From an uncultured Alphaproteobacteria bacterium (GTDB lineage: Bacteria > Pseudomonadota > Alphaproteobacteria > Methylaequorales > Methylaequoraceae), in assembly GCA_902590895.1 (NCBI GenBank), contig CACIYM010000008.1, positions 1-37,042 on the forward strand: a DNA stretch of 37,042 nucleotides, written 5' to 3'. Shown piece by piece: positions 14,020-20,660 of this stretch; the stretch's first letter is position 1; each line of letters begins with the position of its first letter. The position numbers were made by a program, and so were the translations under genes. The notes below the pieces were generated by a model that saw only the letters and a program-made list of their open reading frames with translations, was not told the origin of the DNA and did no database searches.

Positions 14020-16776
14020 TTATGCTGTAATTTTCTCTATTTTTGCAGCACAATACTTAAGTTCCGGAATCTTACCGTCAGGATCCAGAGCTTGATTTGT
14101 TAGCAAATTGGCCGGAGCATTTTCAAAACAAAAGGGCATAAAAACCATTCCATCTGGAATCATTTTATCGAACCTTACCTTAACACTTATTTTTCCTCTT
14201 CTTGTGGATAGTTCAACTTTTTCATCTTGTGAGAAGTTATTTTTTTTCATGTCATTCTTTGAGAGGTGAACATATGGTTGTGGCTCGATCGTACTTAAAA
14301 CTTTTGACCTCACAGTCATTGAGCCGGTGTGCCAATGCTCTAAAAGTCTTCCAGTTGTAAGTACAAGAGGGAATTTTTCGTCAGGACGTTCGTCAGGAGA
14401 AATAAGCTTTGCAGGTACCAGTTTACCTTTTTTATTGTCTGTCGGAAAACCTTCTCCAAAAATAACTTCGTTTCCCGGTTTATCTTCATCATCGCATGGA
14501 TATGTCACAGCACCGTCTTTTACCAATCTTTCCCATGTAATATTTTTCATAGAATCCATACATTTGCTTAATTCGTCATAAACCTCATCAGGACCAGAAT
14601 AATTCCAATTTAGTCCCATTCTTTTGGCTAACTCTTGAATAATCCACAAGTCTTGTTTGGCTTTTCCTGGTGGATTTACAGCTTTTTTTGCAAGTTGTAC
14701 TCTTCGATCTGTATTAGTAAAAGTTCCAGTTTTTTCTGGAAAAGCAGACGCAGGGAGGACTACATCAGCTAGATAAGCGGTTTCTGTCAGGAATATGTCT
14801 TGAACCACTAGCATCTCTAATTTAGCAAGTGCCTCTCTCGCATGATTTGCATTTGGATCTGACATTGCAGGGTTTTCACCCATTACATATAACCCTTTAA
14901 TATTTTTCTCATATATAGATTCCATAATTTCAACCACAGTCAAACCGGGATTAGGGTCAAGTTTTGTCTGCCAATAGTTTTCAAAAAATTCAACATTCTT
15001 TTTATCCGATATTGGTTGATAGTCTGGATAAACCATTGGGATTAGTCCAACATCTGAAGCACCCTGAACATTGTTTTGTCCTCTTAAGGGGTGAAGTCCA
15101 GTCCCTTTTCTACCAATATTTCCAGTTATCATTGCTAGAGAAATTAAACATCTGGAGTTATCCGTCCCATGAATATGTTGAGATATTCCCATACCCCAAA
15201 AGATCATTGCAGATTTTGCATTTGCAAATAAACGGGCAGTCTCCCTTATTTCATTGGGAGATATTCCGCATATGTCAGTCATTTCCTCAGGTGTAAAATC
15301 TTTTATGTGTTCCTTTAATTCTTCATATCCTTCGGTATTTTTTTCAATATACTGTCTGTCTACCAAACCTTCTTCAACAATTGTATTGATCATAGCATTT
15401 AGTAAGGCTACATCAGCACCAGGTGTAAACTGAAGACTCTTTTCGGCTATTCTAGACAAATCTTGTTTTCTTGGATCCATGATTATTAGTTTTAAACCAT
15501 TTTTCTTTACTGCATTTTTCATAAATGTAGCAGCTACAGGGTGGTTCTGCGTAGGTCTAGCCCCTATAACAATAGCTACATCCGCATTTTTAATTTCTGA
15601 TACTGGTGCTGTAACAGCTCCAGATCCTATGGTTTCCATTAAAGCTGCAACCGAAGATGCGTGACACATTCTTGTGCAATGATCTACATTATTATTTTTA
15701 AAACCGGTTCTAATCAATTTTTGGAATAGATAAGCTTCCTCGTTTGATCCTTTTGCACAACCAAATCCTGCTAAAGACTTATCTCCAGACTTATCTAGTA
15801 TGTCTTTTAATTTTTCTGCAGCCAAATCTAGCGCTTCGTCCCAGGATGCCTCTCTAAAGTGAGTAAATGGGTTTAAAGGATCTAGTTTCTCGTGTGGGTT
15901 TTTTGGTTTGTTTGATTTTCTAATCAAAGGTACCTTTAATCTTTCTGGGTTATGAATATAATCAAATCCAAACCTTCCTTTGACACAAAGTCTATTTTTA
16001 TTGGCTGGACCATCTCTCCCGTCAACAGAGATTATCTTTTCGTCTTGAATATTATAAGTTAGTTGGCAACCTACACCACAATATGGACACAATGAATCAA
16101 CTTTTCTATCAGGCTTAGCATTCTTTGTACCATTATCATCTAACAGGTTGGACTCCATTAGAGCTCCAGTTGGACAGGCTTGGACACATTCTCCACAACT
16201 AACACATGACGAATCACCCATTGGATCATTAAAATCAAAAATAACCTTGGAATGATGGCCTCTATTACCCATTCCAATTACATCGTTGACTTGAACCTCT
16301 CTGCAAGCTCTTACACAAAGATTACAATGAATACAAGCATCAAGGTTAACTGACATAGCCACGTGTGAAGCGTCTTCGCATGGAACAATTGTTTTTTCCC
16401 TCTTATCAAATCGACTTTTCGCAACATCAACGCTTGATGCTACATTCCAGAAATGAGAATCTGGGTCATGTGAAGTTTCTCTATCTGGCTGATCGGTAAC
16501 TAAAAGCTCTAAGACCATTTTTCTTGACTTTGTAGATCTTTCGTCGTTGGTAACCACTTTCATTCCCTCGGTGGGCTTTCTGATGCAAGAGGCGGCTAAA
16601 ACTCTTTCACCCTCTATCGAAACCATGCAAGCTCTGCAATTACCATCTGCTCTATAACCTGGTTTATCAGCGAAACACAAATGAGGTAGGACTATGCCCT
16701 CTCTTTTAGCTACAGTCCATATTGTCTCGTCATCTTTAGCTTTGACTTTTTTTTTATTGAGAAAGAATTCAGTCAT
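14020..16776 (-). CDS. fdsA: NAD-dependent formate dehydrogenase alpha subunit (Mo/W-bis-MGD)
   Basis: A 918-residue cytoplasmic catalytic subunit that oxidises formate to CO2. In order: an N-terminal NuoG-like [2Fe-2S] domain (LPHLCFADKPG...GNCRAC), the SHFWNVA region, two [4Fe-4S] motifs (CIHCNLCVRAC about 152-162, CVSCGECVQACP about 196-207), a further cluster (CPYCGVGC, about 229), then the molybdopterin domain. The active-site ligand is a Cys in HCTRMCHASSV, at the place taken by selenocysteine in E. coli FdhF. The Q-N-N-V-Q-G-A-S-D block and the C-terminal dinucleotide-binding domain are present. It lies 7 bases after the beta gene. No fdsD gene is seen. Confidence 0.95.
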   Translation of the reverse strand: MTEFFLNKKKVKAKDDETIWTVAKREGIVLPHLCFADKPGYRADGNCRACMVSIEGERVLAASCIRKPTEGMKVVTNDERSTKSRKMVLELLVTDQPDRETSHDPDSHFWNVASSVDVAKSRFDKREKTIVPCEDASHVAMSVNLDACIHCNLCVRACREVQVNDVIGMGNRGHHSKVIFDFNDPMGDSSCVSCGECVQACPTGALMESNLLDDNGTKNAKPDRKVDSLCPYCGVGCQLTYNIQDEKIISVDGRDGPANKNRLCVKGRFGFDYIHNPERLKVPLIRKSNKPKNPHEKLDPLNPFTHFREASWDEALDLAAEKLKDILDKSGDKSLAGFGCAKGSNEEAYLFQKLIRTGFKNNNVDHCTRMCHASSVAALMETIGSGAVTAPVSEIKNADVAIVIGARPTQNHPVAATFMKNAVKKNGLKLIIMDPRKQDLSRIAEKSLQFTPGADVALLNAMINTIVEEGLVDRQYIEKNTEGYEELKEHIKDFTPEEMTDICGISPNEIRETARLFANAKSAMIFWGMGISQHIHGTDNSRCLISLAMITGNIGRKGTGLHPLRGQNNVQGASDVGLIPMVYPDYQPISDKKNVEFFENYWQTKLDPNPGLTVVEIMESIYEKNIKGLYVMGENPAMSDPNANHAREALAKLEMLVVQDIFLTETAYLADVVLPASAFPEKTGTFTNTDRRVQLAKKAVNPPGKAKQDLWIIQELAKRMGLNWNYSGPDEVYDELSKCMDSMKNITWERLVKDGAVTYPCDDEDKPGNEVIFGEGFPTDNKKGKLVPAKLISPDERPDEKFPLVLTTGRLLEHWHTGSMTVRSKVLSTIEPQPYVHLSKNDMKKNNFSQDEKVELSTRRGKISVKVRFDKMIPDGMVFMPFCFENAPANLLTNQALDPDGKIPELKYCAAKIEKITA

Positions 16777-16783
16777 TTAAGTA

Positions 16784-18448
16784 TTATAGTCGGTCTTTAA
16801 AATAATTTAAAGAACAAGTTATAGGGTTACCTGCAGCTTGTCCTAAACCACAGATTGACGCTTCACCCATTGTATCTACTAGTTCTCTTAACAACTTTTC
16901 ATCCCAAATATTTTTTTCTAACAGTTTGACAGCCTTTTCTGTTCCAACCCTGCAAGGTGTACATTGTCCGCAACTCTCGTCATTAAAGAATTTTAATAAG
17001 TTTAAAACAACACTTTTGATGCTGTCTTTATCTGAAAAGACCACAATGGCTCCAGAACCGATAAAGCAACCAAGTTCTTCTAGTGTACCAAAATCAAGAG
17101 GTACATCTGCTTTATCCGCTGGCAGAATTCCTCCCGAAGCGCCGCCTGGAAGATATCCAAAAAACTTGTGACCATCTTGCATCCCTCCACAATAATCGTT
17201 TAACAATTCATTCATAGTTATTCCTGCAGGTGCGACCTTGACACCGGGGTTTTTTACTCTACCAGATACAGAGTAACTGTGTGGCCCTTTATGTCCTCTT
17301 TTACCTTGATCACTATACCATTTGTGACCTTTCTCTAGGATATCTCTAACCCAGTATACTGTTTCAATATTGTGATTGAGAGTAGGTTTTCCGAAAAGCC
17401 CGACTTTTGAAACAAAAGGAGGTTTATGCCTAGGAAGACCTCTTTTTCCTTCAATAGACTCGATCATTGCAGATTCTTCGCCGCAAATGTATGCGCCTGC
17501 CCCTCTTCGGATATAGATTTTTGTTTCATCATCTAAAATTTTACTTCTTTTAATTTTATCTAACTCTTTAATCATTTTTATTCTTATTCCCGGGTATTCA
17601 TCTCTCATATATATGTATATTTTTTTTGCTTCAACGGCCCAAGCTGCGATTAACATCCCCTCAAAAAATTTGTGCATATTAGTTTCAAGGTAAAGTTTAT
17701 CTTTAAAAGTTCCTGGTTCACCCTCATCACCATTAATTGTCATAAGTCGAGGTCCTTTTTCCATCCTTACAAATTTCCATTTTTGTCCGGAAGGAAAACC
17801 AGCTCCACCCATACCTTTTAGACCAGATTTGTTTAGTTCATCTATTACATTTTCAACACTAAATTTTCCATCATAACACTTCTTTAATATTTCATATCCA
17901 CCATCTGTGATATACTTATCGAAATCAATTCCTTTAACGTCTTTAGGGTGTGTTTTATTATTTGATAAAGCAGTTTCAACATCTTTCACAGTAAATTTTT
18001 CTAAATGATTGTGTCCAACTTCGCATGCTGGGGCTTTATCACATAAACCCATGCATGGAGCTCTTACAACTCTAACTTTCTTTGGGTCTAACCTTGACTC
18101 AAGTTTTTTCATTAAGTCGTTAGCCCCAAATAATTCGCACGTAAGGCTGTCGCAAACCCTAACTGTAGTAGGTGGTAGAGATTCATCATCATCATCAATT
18201 ACATCAAAATGTGCATAAAATGTTGCGACCTCAAAAGCTTCCGCCATAGGTATCTTTAAGATAGTAGAAAGTGCAGCTAAATGTCTTTTTCTAATTTGGT
18301 TATATTTATCCTGAATTAAATGAAGATATTCAATCAACATATCCCTTTTAATGGGTAGATGTCCAATTAGCTTCTTTATATCGGAAACGTCAGAATCTTC
18401 GGTATTTCTTCCTTTTGGATAAAAATTTTTCTTTCTTATATCTAGCAT
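16784..18448 (-). CDS. fdsB: NAD-dependent formate dehydrogenase beta subunit, fused FdsG-FdsB (NuoE-NuoF-like)
   Basis: A 554-residue diaphorase subunit that carries electrons from FdsA to NAD. The N-terminal 150 or so residues are NuoE/FdsG-like with a [2Fe-2S] site (CDSLTC and CMGLC, i.e. C-x4-C and C-x3-C). The rest is NuoF/FdsB-like with the FMN/NAD glycine-rich loop KGMGGAGFPSGQKW, GDEGEPGTFKDK, GAGAYICGEESA, and a [4Fe-4S] site (CGQCTPCRVG plus a later Cys). The fusion and two-gene layout resemble the beta subunit of Methylobacterium extorquens FDH1, known to be a tungsten enzyme, rather than the separate fdsG and fdsB genes of Rhodobacter. It is first in the leftward fds run. Confidence 0.93.
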   Translation of the reverse strand: MLDIRKKNFYPKGRNTEDSDVSDIKKLIGHLPIKRDMLIEYLHLIQDKYNQIRKRHLAALSTILKIPMAEAFEVATFYAHFDVIDDDDESLPPTTVRVCDSLTCELFGANDLMKKLESRLDPKKVRVVRAPCMGLCDKAPACEVGHNHLEKFTVKDVETALSNNKTHPKDVKGIDFDKYITDGGYEILKKCYDGKFSVENVIDELNKSGLKGMGGAGFPSGQKWKFVRMEKGPRLMTINGDEGEPGTFKDKLYLETNMHKFFEGMLIAAWAVEAKKIYIYMRDEYPGIRIKMIKELDKIKRSKILDDETKIYIRRGAGAYICGEESAMIESIEGKRGLPRHKPPFVSKVGLFGKPTLNHNIETVYWVRDILEKGHKWYSDQGKRGHKGPHSYSVSGRVKNPGVKVAPAGITMNELLNDYCGGMQDGHKFFGYLPGGASGGILPADKADVPLDFGTLEELGCFIGSGAIVVFSDKDSIKSVVLNLLKFFNDESCGQCTPCRVGTEKAVKLLEKNIWDEKLLRELVDTMGEASICGLGQAAGNPITCSLNYFKDRL

Positions 18449-18472
18449 GTATAAATCTTAATCATTAGTAAC

Positions 18473-18486
18473 TATATATATATATA
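18473..18486. repeat. (TA)7 dinucleotide repeat in the fdsGB upstream region
   Basis: Seven TA units lie 25 bases upstream of the fdsGB start, within the 55-base gap to gmhB. The tract could form part of the fds promoter (TATA-rich -10 region) and is prone to length change. Confidence 0.6.
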
Positions 18487-18503
18487 ACGAATTTTCAGAA
18501 ATA

Positions 18504-19019
18504 CTATAGATGATCTTTCAAAATTTTACTAATTTTAACTGATAAATCACCACCATCAAATAAAAACCCTTTAATTGAAGCATTTTTTGCTGCTAATAAG
18601 TCAGATCGTTTGTCCCCAATCATAAAACATTTATCTTTTACAAGATTATATTTTTTTACTGCTTCATTAATCATTAAAGGAGATGGTTTTCTTCTTGAGT
18701 TTTCAATTTTTTCTGTTGGAAGTTCTGTAGAAAAATAAAAATCATCTATTTTTACTTTATGTTCAAGTAGTTGTTCATTAATCCATGAATGAAGATCATT
18801 AACTTGTTTTTCTGTGTAGTATCCTCTTCCAACTCCTGATTGGTTGGTAATTACGATAATTAGGTAATTATGTTTCTTCAAAATTTTTAAAGCTTCTACG
18901 GCTCCCTTAATCCATTTAAAATCCTTTATACTATGGAGATAACCTGTGTCTTCGTTTATAACTCCATCTCTATCTAAAAATGCGGCTTTATTATATTTTT
19001 CAAATTTTACTTGATTCAT
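18504..19019 (-). CDS. HAD phosphatase, GmhB/HisB-N type, lacking the zinc loop
   Basis: A 171-residue cytoplasmic HAD-superfamily phosphatase. The nucleophile motif is FLDRDGVINED (about residues 15-25), motif II is ITNQSG, and motif IV is MIGDKRSDLLAAKNA. The RRKPSPLM segment fits D-glycero-D-manno-heptose-1,7-bisphosphate 7-phosphatase (GmhB) or the histidinol-phosphatase domain of HisB. Both usually have a zinc loop (CxHxnCxC) just before this segment; here it reads STELPTEKIENSRRKP, with no Cys or His. Heptose phosphatase for LPS is the more likely role, but the substrate is not certain. It is divergent from dksA. Confidence 0.75.
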   Translation of the reverse strand: MNQVKFEKYNKAAFLDRDGVINEDTGYLHSIKDFKWIKGAVEALKILKKHNYLIIVITNQSGVGRGYYTEKQVNDLHSWINEQLLEHKVKIDDFYFSTELPTEKIENSRRKPSPLMINEAVKKYNLVKDKCFMIGDKRSDLLAAKNASIKGFLFDGGDLSVKISKILKDHL

Positions 19020-19037
19020 TTTTTTGTCAAATATAAA

Positions 19038-19043
19038 TATAAT
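19038..19043 (+). promoter_or_regulatory. Possible -10 element for dksA
   Basis: A perfect TATAAT lies 25 bases before the dksA start. A well-spaced -35 is not clear: TTGATT at 19011 gives a 21-base spacer. The call rests on the hexamer and its position only. Confidence 0.3.
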
Positions 19044-19068
19044 GCAAATAATTCTTTAATGAAACTTT

Positions 19069-19500
19069 ATGGTCAACAAAATTAATAAAAAAGAAAATAA
19101 CTATGAACCAAGCGATAAAGAAGAGTTCATGAACCCAAAACAAGTTGAATATTTTAAAAATCTTTTACAAGCATGGAAAAATGATCTTTTACAAGAATCA
19201 TCAAATACGCTAGACCATTTGAAAGAAGAGTCATCAAATAAACCTGATAATGCAGATAGAGCTTCAATAGAGTCAGAGAGAAGTCTTGAGCTAAGAACTA
19301 GAGATAGAGAAAGAAAACTTCTCAACAAGATAAATAAAGCATTGAGAAAAATTGATGAAGGTACTTATGGTTACTGCGAAGAAACAAACAAACCCATATC
19401 TATTGCCAGACTTAAAGCTAGACCTATAGCAACATTATCTATTGAAGCTCAGGAGATGCATGAGAGATTTGAAAAGATTTATAAAGAAAAAGAATATTAA
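19069..19500 (+). CDS. dksA: DksA/TraR-family RNA polymerase-binding regulator (zinc-finger-less type)
   Basis: A 143-residue regulator that enters the secondary channel of RNA polymerase and acts with ppGpp. The coiled coil spans about residues 25-110, with the tip motif DNADRA matching the DxxDxA of E. coli DksA, and SLELRTRDRERKL after it. The globular end reads GYCEETNKPISIARLKARPIATLSIEAQE. E. coli has four zinc cysteines here, while this protein keeps only the first. The CEET...LSIEAQE pattern is, as I recall, usual in alphaproteobacterial DksA, so it marks the lineage rather than decay. It is followed 60 bases later by recA, which has its own promoter. Confidence 0.92.
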   Translation: MVNKINKKENNYEPSDKEEFMNPKQVEYFKNLLQAWKNDLLQESSNTLDHLKEESSNKPDNADRASIESERSLELRTRDRERKLLNKINKALRKIDEGTYGYCEETNKPISIARLKARPIATLSIEAQEMHERFEKIYKEKEY

Positions 19501-19508
19501 ATTATTTG

Positions 19509-19536
19509 TTGATTTGTAATTTTACAATGATATATT
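19509..19536 (+). promoter_or_regulatory. Predicted recA promoter
   Basis: TTGATT (19509-19514), a 16-base spacer and TATATT (19531-19536) fit a housekeeping promoter. Transcription would start near 19543, inside the SOS box, and leave a leader of under 20 bases with no Shine-Dalgarno sequence. TTGTAA-TT-TTACAA, a 6-base inverted repeat, lies within the spacer. Confidence 0.45.
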
Positions 19537-19541
19537 ATATA

Positions 19542-19556
19542 GAACATTTATAGAAC
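19542..19556. promoter_or_regulatory. SOS (LexA) box of alphaproteobacterial direct-repeat type before recA
   Basis: GAAC-ATTTATA-GAAC is an exact match to GAAC-N7-GAAC, the complement of the GTTC-N7-GTTC LexA operator known from alphaproteobacteria. It ends 4 bases before the recA ATG and sits within an 11-base perfect tandem repeat (AGAACATTTAT, twice, 19541-19562). LexA bound here would cover the predicted transcription start. Confidence 0.8.
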
Positions 19557-19560
19557 ATTT

Positions 19561-20601
19561 ATGGACAAGCTTAAATCATTAGAAACCACCATTAGTCAAA
19601 TTGAAAGAAGTTTTGGTAAAGGCTCCGTAATGAGACTGGGCGAAAGAGAAGTTGTTGAAATAGACGCTATTTCTTCAGGTTCACTTAGCCTAGACGTTGC
19701 TCTAGGAATTGGAGGGTTACCAAAAGGTAGAATAGTTGAGATTTATGGACCTGAAAGTTCTGGAAAAACAACACTAGCATTGCATGTAATCGCTGAAGCT
19801 CAAAAGAAAAATGGGACTTGTGCATTTATAGATGCTGAACATGCGCTCGATCCAATATATGCCAAAAAATTAGGAGTCAATACTGACGATATGCTGATTT
19901 CACAACCAGATAATGGCGAACAGGCTTTGGAAATCGCTGATACATTAGTTAATTCTAATGCAATTGATGTGTTAGTTATAGATTCTGTTGCAGCTCTTGT
20001 TCCTAGAGCAGAAATTGAAGGTGATATGGGAGATTCTCATATGGGATTACACGCAAGATTAATGAGTCAGGCATTAAGAAAATTAACTGGTTCAATCTCG
20101 AGGTCACAATCCCTTGTAATTTTTATAAATCAGATAAGGCAAAAAATTGGAGTAATGTTTGGAAACCCTGAAACAACTACTGGAGGAAATGCACTTAAAT
20201 TTTATGCGTCAGTGAGGATGGATATTAGAAGAATTGGTGCAATTAAAGACAGGGATGAAGTAATAGGAAATCAAACACGAGTTAAGATTGTAAAAAATAA
20301 GTTAGCCCCACCTTTTAAAACAGTAGAATTTGATATTATGTATGGTGAAGGTATTTCTAAAACAGGAGAGATTTTAGATCTAGCAAGTAAAGATGGTATT
20401 GTAGAAAAATCCGGTGCATGGTATTCTTATAATGGCGACAGAATTGGTCAAGGTCGGGAAAACGCTAAAACTTTTCTAAAAGAGAACCCAGAAATTGCTT
20501 GTCAAATAGAAGATTCAATTAGAGCTTCAAGTCAAAAGGGGTTTGTTACTGAGGAAGAGAATCAAGATAGTGTGATAGAGGAAACTCAAACCACTGAATA
20601 A
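19561..20601 (+). CDS. recA: Recombinase RecA
   Basis: A 346-residue DNA strand-exchange ATPase and co-protease for LexA. It has the Walker A motif GPESSGKTT (about residues 62-70), Walker [16 protein letters not shown] (about 137-151), the L1/L2 loop regions ([38 protein letters not shown]) and the C-terminal domain ending in an acidic tail. The start at 19561 has no ribosome-binding site, and the operator and promoter lie directly before it, so translation is probably from a very short leader. It is likely controlled by LexA through the box above, although lexA is not in this window. Confidence 0.98.
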   Translation: MDKLKSLETTISQIERSFGKGSVMRLGEREVVEIDAISSGSLSLDVALGIGGLPKGRIVEIYGPESSGKTTLALHVIAEAQKKNGTCAFIDAEHALDPIYAKKLGVNTDDMLISQPDNGEQALEIADTLVNSNAIDVLVIDSVAALVPRAEIEGDMGDSHMGLHARLMSQALRKLTGSISRSQSLVIFINQIRQKIGVMFGNPETTTGGNALKFYASVRMDIRRIGAIKDRDEVIGNQTRVKIVKNKLAPPFKTVEFDIMYGEGISKTGEILDLASKDGIVEKSGAWYSYNGDRIGQGRENAKTFLKENPEIACQIEDSIRASSQKGFVTEEENQDSVIEETQTTE

Positions 20602-20660
20602 AACTATATTGATTAATTAGTACAAACTTCATTATAATTATTCTAAATTATTAAATTAGA

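Noticed and set aside
14964-15296. 110-residue plus-strand ORF inside fdsA
   Set aside because: Antisense to the molybdopterin domain of fdsA, with no motif or ribosome-binding site.
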